Positions 55,097 to 64,000 of a stretch of 64,000 nt of DNA are shown piece after piece. Below the pieces are notes generated by a model. That model searched no databases and was not told the origin of the DNA. It saw nothing but the letters and a program-made list of their open reading frames with translations. The position numbers and the translations under genes were made by a program. How positions within the stretch are numbered: position 1 is the first letter of the stretch; the number at the start of each line of letters is the position of its first letter. Origin of the DNA: Stenotrophomonas indicatrix (GTDB lineage Bacteria; Pseudomonadota; Gammaproteobacteria; Xanthomonadales; Xanthomonadaceae); assembly GCA_041545745.1 (NCBI GenBank), contig CP168152.1, positions 3,470,001 through 3,534,000 on the forward strand. The letters are read 5' to 3'.

Positions 55097-56658
55097 TCGA
55101 TGTGGCCGCCTGCGTGCCGCAGGCGGTCCTCGAACGCGGCAAGCTCGGCCAGATCCGGCTGCAGCCGCCGCGCCTGCTCCACGGCCGAGGCGGCAAATTC
55201 CACATCCCCGCGACCCAGCCGTTCGCTGCCGATCGCCAGCCAGCGCTGTGCCAGGCGCGAACGCGCATCGGGCAATCCTGCGGCGGTCGGCGCCAGCGTC
55301 TGCCAGGCCTGCAGGCAGGCGCCCGCAGCCTGCACCCGGTTCTGTCGCAGGTTGTCATCGAAGCAGGACCTGCTGGCGGGCAGCAGACGCGCTGCCGCCG
55401 CCTTGACCCGGCTGTCGCGCGGTGCCAGTGCCTGCGCTTCACGCAGCGCATCGAAGGCGCTGTGACCGGGGGGGCTGATCCACCGCCCGGCACGCTCGGC
55501 GCGATCGATCTGGCGCAGTCGATCACGCAGCTGGCGCTCACGCTGGGCAGCGCTGATGCCCGGCTGCTGCAACGACTGGCGTGCCTGCCGCGCACGCTGC
55601 AGGCGCTGTGCCAGCTGCTGCTGCGCCGCTTGCGAGGCGCCCAGATCTGCCGCCAGCGCGGCGTCCTTGTCGGCCGCCTCGAACTGGAAATCGTCGGCCC
55701 GCTTCTGGCTGCGCGCCAGCAATGCCTGCACGGTCTGCTCGCGCCCACGCAGTGCGGTGGGATCATCGGACGTGACCGCCAGCACGGCTTGGAAACTGTC
55801 TGCGGCCATCTCCAGCTGCTGCCGTTTGAGCGCGCGCTGGCCCTGCTGCAGCCGCTGGTCGACGGCCTGGGCCAGTGCTTCCTGGCTGGCAGGAAGCTCG
55901 GAATGACCTGCATCGAACTGGCGTGCACGCTGCAGGATCGCAGCCGCCGTGGTCAGTTCGCCGCGCGCAGCCTGTGCACGCGCCTGCTGCAGCAGGTCGC
56001 TCAATGCATCCTCGCGACCTTCCAGCGCAGGCAGGTTGTCCGGTTGCAGCGCCAGCACACGCTGGAACAACGGCAACGCACTGCTGTCGCCGTCGTCCAG
56101 CCGCCCCGCTGCAAAGGCATTGCGGGCCTGTGCAAGCAACGCGCCGATGCCAGCGCCGGCGCGACGACGCGCCTGCAGTTGCTGGGCCACCGCATCCGCT
56201 TCGGCGCGCGGCACCTGCAGCTCACGCGCCAACGCCAGCGCCTGCGCGCAGCCGTCGAGGTCGCCCGCCTGCAGCCGCTCACGCGACTGCTGCAACGCTG
56301 CCGCGCCGGTACGGGCCAGGCCCTGCCGCGCCTGCGGGCGGTCGCCGTCCAAAGCCAGTACCGCCTGGTAGCGTTCGCGCGCGCCACTGCCGTCGCCCGC
56401 AGTCAGGCGCCCTTCGGCCAGCGCGCGATCGCCCTCGGCCAGCAGTTGTTCTATCTGTGGCTCATCCCAGAACCAGTCGGCCAGCGGCTTGCGCACCAGC
56501 ACCAGCAGAACGAACACGGCTGCAGCAGCCAACAGCGCCCAACGCCACACCCGGCGCGCATGGCGCGCCTGCAGCCACCACCAGCGGCTTTCGCGGCGAA
56601 CGCGATCGAGCGCCGGATGTGCGGCGCCGTGTGAGCGATGCGGGGGCTCGCGTTCCAT
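55093..56658 (-). CDS. Membrane-anchored TPR-like protein of unknown function
   Basis: 521 residues. A short cytoplasmic basic start and one membrane segment (WRWALLAAAAVFVLLVLVRK, about 38-60) precede a long Ala/Gln/Arg-rich helical region with repeated TPR-like units (EGDRALAEGRL, FQRVLALQPDNLPALEGRED, FQAVLAVTSDDPTALRGREQ, LRREAQALAPRDSR-like stretch DALREAQALAPRDSRVKAAA). It lies 30 bases downstream of relA on the same strand and ends tail-to-tail with the glycosyltransferase. I do not recognise a family. It probably serves as a periplasmic scaffold for protein contacts. Confidence 0.8.
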   Translation of the reverse strand: MEREPPHRSHGAAHPALDRVRRESRWWWLQARHARRVWRWALLAAAAVFVLLVLVRKPLADWFWDEPQIEQLLAEGDRALAEGRLTAGDGSGARERYQAVLALDGDRPQARQGLARTGAAALQQSRERLQAGDLDGCAQALALARELQVPRAEADAVAQQLQARRRAGAGIGALLAQARNAFAAGRLDDGDSSALPLFQRVLALQPDNLPALEGREDALSDLLQQARAQAARGELTTAAAILQRARQFDAGHSELPASQEALAQAVDQRLQQGQRALKRQQLEMAADSFQAVLAVTSDDPTALRGREQTVQALLARSQKRADDFQFEAADKDAALAADLGASQAAQQQLAQRLQRARQARQSLQQPGISAAQRERQLRDRLRQIDRAERAGRWISPPGHSAFDALREAQALAPRDSRVKAAAARLLPASRSCFDDNLRQNRVQAAGACLQAWQTLAPTAAGLPDARSRLAQRWLAIGSERLGRGDVEFAASAVEQARRLQPDLAELAAFEDRLRHAGGHID

Positions 56659-56688
56659 GCGTGCAGGGTAGCCGGGGCAGCGTGAAGC

Positions 56689-58845
56689 TCAGCCCAGACG
56701 ACGCGCCTCGCTGACACCGGGCAACGCATCGAGCTTGCCCAGCAGATTCGACAGCTGGCCGTAGTCGCTGACCTTCAGCCGCAGGCGCAGATGCGCGCGG
56801 CCACTGTTGCGGACGTTGTCGCTGTGGATGTCCAGCACGTAGGCGTCTTCCTGTGCGATCAGGTTGGTGATGTCCTTCAGCAGCCAGCGGCGGTCCACTG
56901 CGTCGACCACCACGTCCACTTCATAGCCACCGCCGGCCTGGCCCCATTCCACCGGCAGGATCCGCTGCGGGCTGGTCGCAGCCAGCCGCGCCAGGGCCAC
57001 GCAGTCTGCACGATGCACCGTGACACCCCGGCTACGGGTCAGGTAGCCGACAATCGGTTCGCCCGCCACCGGCTGGCAGCAGCGCGCCAGCTGCACCAGC
57101 AGGTTGCCCACGCCCTGTACGGTGAACTTGGACTTGCCCAGGTTCTCGCGGCGCGCGGTCGGCCGCGGCAGGGCCGACGTCGGCGCCGGCTGGCTGGCCG
57201 CACGCTCGGCCTCCAGCAGCGAACGGCTGACCTGGTTGGGGCCGGTATCGCCCAGGGCGACCTGGATATAGAGGTCGTCGACACTGTCGGCATGGAACTT
57301 CTTCGCCGCTGCGGACAGGTCCGAATGCTGCAGGCCCAGCCGCTTCAGTTCGCGCTCCAGCAGCTCGCGCCCTGCCTGCACGTTGCGCGCACGGTCCAGC
57401 TTGTGGAACCAGCTGCGCACCTTCTCGCGCGAGCGGTTGCTGGCCAGGAACCCGTTGGCCGGCATCAGCCAGTCGCGGCGCGGGTCGGCCTCCTTGCCGG
57501 TCAGGATCTCGACCCGGTCACCGCTGCGCAGGCGGTAGGTCAACGGCACGATGCGGCCGTTGACCTTGGCGCCACGGCAGCGGTGCCCGACCATGGTGTG
57601 CACCTGGTAGGCAAAATCCAGCGGTGTGGCACCTTGCGGCAGGTCCAGCACCTCGTCCTTCGGGGTCAGCGCGTAGACCCGGTCCTCGGTCAGCTCGGCA
57701 TCGAGCGCGCCGGCCAGTTCATTGCCCTGCCCGTCCTGCGCCTGCTCCAGCAGCTGCCGCATCCAGGTGATCTTGCGATCGAACGACTTCTCCGCGCCCT
57801 TGCCGCCTTCCTTGTATTTCCAGTGCGCGGCCACGCCCAGCTCGGCCTGCGCGTGCATGTCGTGGGTGCGGATCTGCACTTCGATGGTGCGCCCTTCCGG
57901 GCCAACCACCGCCGTGTGCAGCGAGCGGTAATCGTTGGCCTTGGGCCGGGCGATGTAATCGTCGAACTCGCTCGGCACCGGTGCCCACAGCGCATGCACC
58001 ACGCCGAGCGCGGCGTAGCAGGCGGCCACGTCGTCGACCATCACCCGAACCGCACGGATGTCATACAACTGATCGAATGCCAGGCGCTTCTTCTGCATCT
58101 TCCGCCAGATGCTGTAGATGTGCTTGGGCCGGCCACTGACCTCGGCGCGGATGCCCTGCACGCCCAGTTCGCGCGACAGCACCTTCTTCACGTTCTCGAC
58201 GTAGCGCTCGCGGGCGATGCGGGTCTCATCGACCTCGCGCGCGATGCGCCGGTAGGTTTCCGGCTCCAGGTGGCGAAACGCCAGGTCTTCCAGTTCCCAC
58301 TTCAACTGCCAGATGCCGAGCCGGTTGGCCAGCGGCGCATGGATGTCGCGGGTCAACTGGGCCAGCGCGCGGCGCTGCTCCTCATCGAGCTTGTCGGCCG
58401 CGCGCATGCGCGCCAACTGCCGGGCCAGCAGGATCGGCACCACCCGCAGGTCGCGGATGATGGCCAGCAACAACCGGCGCAGGCCTTCGCTGTTGCGGCC
58501 TGCCTCGCGACCGGCATGCAGTGCCCAAACGGGATCGGCCGCATCCTGTCCATCGAGCAGACCGATCACCGCCGCTTTGTGGCTGCCCAGCGGCAGTGCA
58601 TCGAGGTGGACGCGCAGACCCGGCAGATCGAACAGCAGGGCCGCCACCACGGCGCCCTCGTCTGCCGAGAGCATTGCCAGCGCGTCCAGGGTATCGCCCA
58701 GCACCGACCAGCTGGCACGCATCTGCGGGTCGCAGTCCGGCGCTTCCCAGTGCCCGCGCAGGGCCTGGCGCAGCGGAGCAGGCAGCACGGCTGCCGAGGG
58801 ACGGTTCAACAAGGCATCCAGGCCGGGGACGGAAGCGCGGTTCAC
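56689..58845 (-). CDS. relA: GTP pyrophosphokinase RelA (monofunctional type)
   Basis: 718 residues. The N-terminal hydrolase-like domain lacks an intact HD motif (DEGAVVAALLFDLPGLRVHL), so it should not degrade ppGpp. The synthetase has YDIRAVRVMVDDVAACYAAL and EFDDYIARPKANDYRSLHTA, with the EFDD signature of RelA as opposed to the RxKD of bifunctional enzymes. TGS (VYALTPKDEVLDLPQGATPL), zinc-finger-like and ACT (VDRRWLLKDITNLIAQEDAY) domains follow. It makes (p)ppGpp on stalled ribosomes. The start is a GTG at 58845. A TPR-like gene follows in the same direction. Confidence 0.95.
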   Translation of the reverse strand: MNRASVPGLDALLNRPSAAVLPAPLRQALRGHWEAPDCDPQMRASWSVLGDTLDALAMLSADEGAVVAALLFDLPGLRVHLDALPLGSHKAAVIGLLDGQDAADPVWALHAGREAGRNSEGLRRLLLAIIRDLRVVPILLARQLARMRAADKLDEEQRRALAQLTRDIHAPLANRLGIWQLKWELEDLAFRHLEPETYRRIAREVDETRIARERYVENVKKVLSRELGVQGIRAEVSGRPKHIYSIWRKMQKKRLAFDQLYDIRAVRVMVDDVAACYAALGVVHALWAPVPSEFDDYIARPKANDYRSLHTAVVGPEGRTIEVQIRTHDMHAQAELGVAAHWKYKEGGKGAEKSFDRKITWMRQLLEQAQDGQGNELAGALDAELTEDRVYALTPKDEVLDLPQGATPLDFAYQVHTMVGHRCRGAKVNGRIVPLTYRLRSGDRVEILTGKEADPRRDWLMPANGFLASNRSREKVRSWFHKLDRARNVQAGRELLERELKRLGLQHSDLSAAAKKFHADSVDDLYIQVALGDTGPNQVSRSLLEAERAASQPAPTSALPRPTARRENLGKSKFTVQGVGNLLVQLARCCQPVAGEPIVGYLTRSRGVTVHRADCVALARLAATSPQRILPVEWGQAGGGYEVDVVVDAVDRRWLLKDITNLIAQEDAYVLDIHSDNVRNSGRAHLRLRLKVSDYGQLSNLLGKLDALPGVSEARRLG

Positions 58846-58975
58846 AGCATCGAGCAGGCAAGACGGAAGCCCCTACACTAGCGCCGCAGCCGTTCAGGAA
58901 CAATCGCCGCGGCCACCATCGCCGGGAATGTGGACATGCCGCTACACTCGCCGACATCCACGGGAGAGTTCCGCC

Positions 58976-59512
58976 ATGCCTTCGATCACCCTGCCTTTCC
59001 GCCCGCACCTTCTGGCCTGTGCCGCCGTACTGCTGTCCCTGTCGGCACCCGCGCTGGCCCAGCGCGTGGTGCAGGGTGACCTGCAGCAGCAGATGTCAGC
59101 GACCGAATTCAAGGCCGCCGGCCTGGACAAACTCAATGCCGCCGAGCTGGCGACGCTGAACCGCTGGCTGCAGGGCAAGGTTGAAGCCGCCACCACCGAA
59201 GCCGTCGCTGCGGTGCGCGAAGAAGCGCGCGAGGAAGGTCGCCAGGAAGTGATCGTGAAGAACCGCGGCTTCTTCGACTTCGGCAGCAACGAGCCGATCA
59301 GCGGCGTGCTGCAGGGCGAGTTCCGCGGTTTCGGCAAGGGCCGGATCTACGTGCTGGACAATGGCCAGCAATGGGAACAGACCGATACCACCTCGGTTTC
59401 CGGCGTGCGCAAGCAATCGCCGAAGGTCAGCATCAGCCCCGGGGTGATGGGCGTGTGGTACCTGAAGGTCGAAGGTGTGAACACCCAGCCCAAGGTGCGT
59501 CGCACCAAGTAA
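58976..59512 (+). CDS. Small exported protein of unknown function
   Basis: 178 residues with a signal peptide (LLACAAVLLSLSAPALAQ, cleavage near residue 28). The mature part has a helical segment (SATEFKAAGLDKLNAAELAT, LNRWLQGKV, then an EEAREEGRQE coiled stretch) and a beta-rich half (GVLQGEFRGFGKGRIYVLDN, GQQWEQTDTTSVSG, GVMGVWYLKVEGVNTQPKVR). No Cys remain in the mature protein. GGGAGAG precedes the ATG at 58976. It is divergent from relA and convergent with hrpA. I do not recognise a named family beyond uncharacterised secreted proteins of xanthomonads. Confidence 0.8.
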   Translation: MPSITLPFRPHLLACAAVLLSLSAPALAQRVVQGDLQQQMSATEFKAAGLDKLNAAELATLNRWLQGKVEAATTEAVAAVREEAREEGRQEVIVKNRGFFDFGSNEPISGVLQGEFRGFGKGRIYVLDNGQQWEQTDTTSVSGVRKQSPKVSISPGVMGVWYLKVEGVNTQPKVRRTK

Positions 59513-59545
59513 CGGCGCCATCGGCCGCTACCGCCGAGACCGGCA

Positions 59546-59570
59546 GTAGATCCACGCCATGCGTGGCTGG
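59546..59570 (+). repeat. SMAG-type palindrome
   Basis: GTAGATCCACGCCATGCGTG then GCTGG. The CCACGC CAT GCGTGG hairpin follows GTAG, as in the copy at 46259-46283. Confidence 0.8.
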
Positions 59571-59580
59571 CATTCCACCC

Positions 59581-59607
59581 ACCCCGCCGGTCAGCACCCG
59601 GCGGGGT
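59581..59607. terminator. Strong hairpin between convergent genes, possible terminator
   Basis: ACCCCGCCGG-TCAGCAC-CCGGCGGGGT: a perfect 10-bp GC-rich stem between the exported-protein gene and the hrpA 3' end. It has no T-run, so its terminator role is uncertain. Confidence 0.5.
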
Positions 59608-59618
59608 CAGGCCGGGGG

Positions 59619-62600
59619 TTACGAGGCCTGGCGCAGTGCGGCCACCCGCTGCGCCAGTTTCTTCGCTGAAACGCCGGTGCGTGCGCCCAGTTCCTGCGCG
59701 AACAACGACACCCTCAGTTCTTCCAGGTCCCAGCGCAGTGCCTGCCACTGCGGCCGCTCGCGCAGGCCCTGCTGCTCGCCCACCTGCAACGCCTCCAGGA
59801 ACGGATGCAGTTCCAGCATGCGCGCCTGGTCACGTGGCGGATCGCGCTTGGCGCGTTCAGTGCGCAGGATCATCGCTTTCAGGTAGCGCGGGTACTGCGC
59901 CAGGGCATCGGCCGGCGTGTCACGCAGGAAGCCCGGATGGATCAGCCCGACCAACTGCGCTTCCATGTCATCCAGATTGCCGCGCGCCCAACCCATCAAC
60001 GGCGCTTCCAGCATCGGCTTCAACTCGGCCACCAGGGCAAGGATCGACTCGGCCAGCTTCAACCGCTGCATGGCTTCGCCGAACAGCGTTTTTGCGGCGT
60101 GTTCACGACGCTGCTCGAATGTCGCCGCATCGCGGATATCGCCCAGACCATCAGCCAGCACGGCATTCAGCGCCGCATCGACCAGATCGCCACGCAGGCG
60201 TTCCTGGGTTTCGATCGAGGCGTACAACAGGCCGGTTTTCGCTGCGACCGGCAACTGCTTGCGTGCCTGCTTGATCTTCTCGCCCAGGCCGATCTCCAGC
60301 AGCCGGCGCACGCCGAGCGGGTGCAATTCCTCGGCCTGTTGGCGATCGGCGTAGATACGCAATGCGACGCTGTCACCCTCATCCTTCAGCGCGGGATAGG
60401 CCGGCACACCGGCTTCGCCCGGCACCTGCAGCGGAATCGGCGTGGCCGGGAACGTGCGCAGGCCATCGGCTGCCATTTCGCGCCCGGCACGTGCGGCGAA
60501 CGCATCGCCGGCCTGGCCGCCGAACTTCGCACGCAGCGCCTCGAGGTCGCGCGAGGTTGCCAGCACCTTGCCCTGCTCATCGCGCAGGCGCAGGTTCATG
60601 TGCAGATGCGGTTCGATGGAACCGGGCTCGAAATCGGTGGCGGCCACGGTTGCCCCGGTTGCCCGGGACAGGAAGCGCGCCAGCTCGCCGGTGATCGCGT
60701 CGGCGCTGGGCTGTGGGAAGGCCTCGTAGAACGCGCGCGCGAAATCGGGTGCCGGCACGTAGTTGCGCCGCATCGCCTTGGGCAGGCTGCGGATCAAGGC
60801 CGCCGCCTTGTCGGCAACGAAACCCGGCGCCAGCCACCCCAACTGCACTGCATCCAGTGCATTGAGCAGATGCAGCGGCACGTCCAGGGTCACGCCGTCA
60901 TCTTCGGCCCCGGGTTCGAAGCGGTAGTGCAGCGGCAGCCGCGCCTGGCCCAATGCCAGGTACTTCGGGTAGCGCTCCTGCTCGCTGCCTTCGCCCGGCA
61001 GCAGATCCACCAGCGACCAGTTCAGTCCCCTGCGCTGTTCCGGCGGCAACGCCTTCCACCACGCATCCAACCCGGACGCGGAATGGATCTGCGGCGGCAC
61101 CCGGTCCAGATACCAGCGTGCCTGCCAGTCCTCGTCGGCGACGATGCCGGCACGGCGCAGCTTGGCTTCTTCCTCGCGCGCCTGCTCCAGCACCTTCTGG
61201 TTGTCAGCCACGAAGCTGGCGCGGGTGTTGATCTCACCGGTCACCAGCGCCTGGCGCACGAAGATGTCGTGCGCTTCGACGGCATTGATGCGGCCGTAAT
61301 GCACCGGTTTCTTCGGTGCCAGCACCAGCCCGAACAGGCTGATCTGTTCGGAGGCCAGCACCTGGCCCTGTGCACGCGACCAGTGCGGATCGAAATGCTT
61401 GCGCAGCAGCAGGTGCGGCAGTTCGGCAATCACCCAGTCCGGCTCGATTGCCGCCAGGGTCATGCCCCACACCTTCTGCGTATCCAGCAGGTTGGCTGCC
61501 AGCAGCCACGGCGGCGGCCGCTTGGACAGCGTCGAGCCGGGGAACGGCAGGAAACGGCGCTGGCGTGGCGCCTGGAAATCGCCTTTTTCGCTGCGATGGC
61601 CGATCTGCGTAGGCAGGCCCGCCACCAGCGCCCGATGCAGGGTCTGATAAGCAGCAGCGCGAACGCGTTCGCTGTAACCACCGCCGTCGGGCGCCTGGTC
61701 CTTCTGCGCGCGAGCGGCGACCGGCGCGGGCGCTGTTTCGCCCTTGCCCTCGCGGGCCAGGCGCGCGGCACGGTGCAGCTGGCCACGGGTCGCCTTCACC
61801 GCCGCGGCATCATCGCGCGTCGGCGCCGGCGCACTGCTGCCGGCCAGCAACGGCGCCATCGATACCTCATTGGTCTCTTCTTTCCAGCCCAGTTCCTCGC
61901 ACAGCAGGCGCAGCTGCCGGTGCAGCTCGCGCCATTCGCGCATGCGCAGGAAGCCGAGGAAGTGGCGGCCACACCAGTCGCGCAGCTTGGACTGGGTCAG
62001 ATCCTCATGGGACTGGCGATAGGCATCCCACAGGCGCAGCACACCGACGAACTCGGAGCGGCCGTCAGCGAACTGCGCATGTGCGTTGTCGGCGGCGCCA
62101 CGCGCTTCGGGCGGCCGTTCGCGCGGATCCTGGATACCCAGGAACGAGGCGATCACCAGCATCGGCCGCAGGCAACCGGCCGCCTGTGCGGCAACCAGCA
62201 TGCGTGCCAGCTTCACGTCCACCGGCAGGCGCGCCATCTGCTTGCCGATCGCGGTCAGATGGCGCTCGCTGTCGATCGCCCCCAGCTCGGTCAGATGCTG
62301 CCAACCATCAGCGACGGCCCGCTCATCCGGCGCCTCGAGGAACGGGAAGTCCTCGATGCGGCCCAGGCCAAGCTGCAGCATGCGCAGGATCACCCCGGCC
62401 AGGCTGGAACGACGGATTTCCGGATCGGTGAACTCCGGCCGTGCCTGGAAATCGGCCTCGGCATAGAGGCGATAGCAGATGCCCTCGGCCACGCGACCAC
62501 AGCGGCCCTTGCGCTGGTTGGCACTGGCCTGCGAGATCGGCTCGATGTGCAGGCGGTCAAGCTTGTTGCGCGGGCTGTAACGCTTGACGCGGGCGAAACC

Positions 62601-63704
62601 GGGGTCGACCACATAGCGGATGCGCGGCACCGTCAGCGAGGTCTCGGCCACGTTGGTGGCCAGCACGATGCGCCGGTTCGGGCCAGGGTTGAACACCCGG
62701 TCCTGGTCTTGGTTGGACAGCCGCGCGTATAGCGGCAGTACTTCGGTGTTGCGGTACTTGCGCCGCTCCAGCGATTGGTGCGCATCGCGGATCTCACGCT
62801 CGCCCGGCAGGAAGATCAGCACGTCGCCACGGGAATCCAGGCGGGTGATTTCGTCGATGGCCGAGACGATGGCATCGTTGACCGTGCGTTCGCCCTGCTC
62901 TTCGCCCTCGCCTTCCAGCGCGCGATAGCGCACCTCCACCGGATAGGTGCGGCCTTCGACGCTGATCACCGGCGCGCTGTCGAAATGCTGGGCGAAACGC
63001 TCGGTGTCGATGGTCGCTGACGTGACGATCAGCTTCAGGTCCGGGCGCTTGCGCAGCAGTTGCTTGAGATAGCCGAGCAGGAAGTCGATGTTGAGGCTGC
63101 GTTCGTGCGCTTCATCGACGATGATCGTGTCGTAGTTCGACAGCCAGCGATCACGGGCGATCTCGGCCAGCAGGATGCCGTCGGTCATGAACTTGATGCG
63201 GGTGTCTTCGCCGACCTTGTCGTTGAAGCGCACCTGGTAGCCGACCAATTGGCCCAGTTCGCTCTGCAGTTCCTGCGCGACACGGCTGGCCACCGCACGT
63301 GCGGCGATCCGTCGCGGCTGCGTGCAGCCGATCATCCCCGCTTGGCCACGGCCGGCGGCCAGGCACAGTTTCGGCAGCTGCGTGGTCTTGCCCGAGCCGG
63401 TTTCACCGGCGATCACCACCACCTGATGGTCGCGGATCAACTGGGTGATGGTCTCGGCTTCACGCGCAATCGGCAGCTGTGGGTCCAGAGTAATGGCCGG
63501 CTGTTGTTGCGCCCGCGCCTGCCGGCGCTGCACCGAAACCTGCAAGGCCTGCTCGAAGTTGGCGGCCAGCGCCGCATCCTGTGGCTTGGCCTGGCAACGC
63601 GAGAGCATTCCCAGCAATCGTCCACGGTCGCGGCTCATGGCGCCATCGATGGCGACACGCTGTTGGCGCTGGCGGGACTGCGGCATTTTGTCGATAGCGT
63701 TCAT
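59619..63704 (-). CDS. hrpA: ATP-dependent RNA helicase HrpA
   Basis: 1361 residues, close to E. coli HrpA (about 1300). Walker A is GETGSGKT (100-107), the DEAH box is IIVDEAHERSLNIDFLLGYL, and RecA2 has VLATNVAETSLTVPRIRYVV and QRKGRCGRVAEGICYRLYAE. The winged-helix/ratchet, OB-fold and long C-terminal DUF3418 region follow (about 780-1350). The start is the ATG at 63704; the TTG just before it is less likely. It acts on stalled or collided ribosomes and on RNA processing. It is divergent from dps. Confidence 0.95.
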   Translation of the reverse strand: MNAIDKMPQSRQRQQRVAIDGAMSRDRGRLLGMLSRCQAKPQDAALAANFEQALQVSVQRRQARAQQQPAITLDPQLPIAREAETITQLIRDHQVVVIAGETGSGKTTQLPKLCLAAGRGQAGMIGCTQPRRIAARAVASRVAQELQSELGQLVGYQVRFNDKVGEDTRIKFMTDGILLAEIARDRWLSNYDTIIVDEAHERSLNIDFLLGYLKQLLRKRPDLKLIVTSATIDTERFAQHFDSAPVISVEGRTYPVEVRYRALEGEGEEQGERTVNDAIVSAIDEITRLDSRGDVLIFLPGEREIRDAHQSLERRKYRNTEVLPLYARLSNQDQDRVFNPGPNRRIVLATNVAETSLTVPRIRYVVDPGFARVKRYSPRNKLDRLHIEPISQASANQRKGRCGRVAEGICYRLYAEADFQARPEFTDPEIRRSSLAGVILRMLQLGLGRIEDFPFLEAPDERAVADGWQHLTELGAIDSERHLTAIGKQMARLPVDVKLARMLVAAQAAGCLRPMLVIASFLGIQDPRERPPEARGAADNAHAQFADGRSEFVGVLRLWDAYRQSHEDLTQSKLRDWCGRHFLGFLRMREWRELHRQLRLLCEELGWKEETNEVSMAPLLAGSSAPAPTRDDAAAVKATRGQLHRAARLAREGKGETAPAPVAARAQKDQAPDGGGYSERVRAAAYQTLHRALVAGLPTQIGHRSEKGDFQAPRQRRFLPFPGSTLSKRPPPWLLAANLLDTQKVWGMTLAAIEPDWVIAELPHLLLRKHFDPHWSRAQGQVLASEQISLFGLVLAPKKPVHYGRINAVEAHDIFVRQALVTGEINTRASFVADNQKVLEQAREEEAKLRRAGIVADEDWQARWYLDRVPPQIHSASGLDAWWKALPPEQRRGLNWSLVDLLPGEGSEQERYPKYLALGQARLPLHYRFEPGAEDDGVTLDVPLHLLNALDAVQLGWLAPGFVADKAAALIRSLPKAMRRNYVPAPDFARAFYEAFPQPSADAITGELARFLSRATGATVAATDFEPGSIEPHLHMNLRLRDEQGKVLATSRDLEALRAKFGGQAGDAFAARAGREMAADGLRTFPATPIPLQVPGEAGVPAYPALKDEGDSVALRIYADRQQAEELHPLGVRRLLEIGLGEKIKQARKQLPVAAKTGLLYASIETQERLRGDLVDAALNAVLADGLGDIRDAATFEQRREHAAKTLFGEAMQRLKLAESILALVAELKPMLEAPLMGWARGNLDDMEAQLVGLIHPGFLRDTPADALAQYPRYLKAMILRTERAKRDPPRDQARMLELHPFLEALQVGEQQGLRERPQWQALRWDLEELRVSLFAQELGARTGVSAKKLAQRVAALRQAS

Positions 63705-63777
63705 CAATCGGTTCGTTTAAAACTTTGAATGCGACCAGTCATCAAGACTGATTTATTGTGAAGGCCAACGATTCCAC

Positions 63778-63784
63778 AAGGAGG
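63778..63784 (+). promoter_or_regulatory. Strong ribosome-binding site of dps
   Basis: AAGGAGG, a full anti-Shine-Dalgarno complement, seven bases before the ATG at 63791. It fits high-level production of Dps. I see no convincing -10/-35 pair in the 86-base gap to hrpA. Confidence 0.8.
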
Positions 63785-63790
63785 AACCCC

Positions 63791-64000
63791 ATGGCGAAGA
63801 CCAAGAGCACGACCAAGCCCAAGACCGGCAAGCAGAAGCTTGCGGCTTCCGCGCCGTCGGCCCCCAACATCGATATCGGGATCACCCAGGGCGACCGCAA
63901 GAAGATCGCCGACGGTTTGGCGCGGTTCCAGGCCGATGCGTTCACGCTCTACCTGAAGACCCACAACTTCCACTGGAATGTCACCGGCTCGATGTTCAAC
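63791..64000 (+). CDS. dps: Dps-type DNA-protecting ferritin, 5' part
   Basis: The first 70 codons are in the window. A Lys-rich N-terminal tail ([17 protein letters not shown]) is of the kind used for DNA binding. The ferritin helix A follows with [40 protein letters not shown] and GSMFN. The [11 protein letters not shown] stretch carries the first ferroxidase His. The protein oxidises Fe2+ with H2O2 and compacts DNA in stress or stationary phase. The rest of the gene is beyond the window edge. Confidence 0.93.
   Translation, partial: MAKTKSTTKPKTGKQKLAASAPSAPNIDIGITQGDRKKIADGLARFQADAFTLYLKTHNFHWNVTGSMFN

Noticed and set aside
63705..63790. An OxyR or sigma70 site in front of dps
   Set aside because: TTGAAT and TTATTGT are present but their spacing is too long, and no clear OxyR motif could be matched.

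Overview
The window looks like chromosome of a Stenotrophomonas of the maltophilia complex (Xanthomonadaceae). The reasons are a high GC content, housekeeping genes of gammaproteobacterial type, several TonB-dependent receptors, and dispersed short palindromes starting with GTAG that match the SMAG repeats known from S. maltophilia. There is no phage, insertion sequence, CRISPR array, tRNA or rRNA that I can see.

Layout. 1-397: 3' end of a TonB-dependent receptor. 536-5212: a TetR regulator diverging from an alpha/beta hydrolase - acyl-CoA dehydrogenase (FadE type) - hotdog thioesterase operon, with two matching operator-like dyads between them. 5715-7463: a DUF1304 membrane protein and an MFS carrier. 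7751-11029: a secreted serine hydrolase, an SDR lacking the catalytic Tyr, and a divergent LysR. 11112-14030: a Lys/Ala-repeat histone-H1-like protein, then gcvH and gcvT. 14668-16063: NfeD/SPFH membrane pair. 16185-27150: an alginate utilisation locus made of a GntR/FCD regulator, a TonB receptor, PL6 and PL17 lyases, a hexuronate-type MFS permease, an SDR of DEH-reductase type and an SGNH esterase. 27168-31902: ynfA-mazG-cysQ-nudE and divergent bioA-rsmE. 32004-43924: the type IV pilus Chp chemosensory operon pilG-pilH-pilI-pilJ-chpA-chpB-chpC. 44165-45996: gshB-tonB, in the order seen next to pilG in Pseudomonas. 46578-64000: tsaB, a DinG-type helicase, a lipoprotein, mrcB, a two-domain glycosyltransferase, a TPR membrane protein, relA, a small exported protein, hrpA and the start of dps.

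How parts work together. In the alginate locus, the receptor would bring oligomannuronate/alginate across the outer membrane. PL6 (endo) and PL17 (oligo/exo) would depolymerise it, the permease would take up monomers, the SDR would reduce DEH, and the GntR protein would sense a pathway sugar. The Chp operon relays surface signals from PilJ to the twitching motors through PilG/PilH. Its ChpB has lost two of three methylesterase catalytic residues and no PilK methyltransferase is present.

Most striking non-coding structure: four gene-free stretches (about 5.2-5.7, 14.0-14.7, 46.0-46.6 and 49.35-49.9 kb) each hold the same composite element. It is two copies of a roughly 100-base hairpin arm in head-to-head orientation, always 180-190 bases apart. 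Each arm has a near-perfect outer stem of 17-27 bp and a conserved inner palindrome. The centres and flanks carry further hairpins, SMAG palindromes and a motif placed right after gene stop codons. I do not recognise this composite as a named element; it is the best candidate here for something undescribed.
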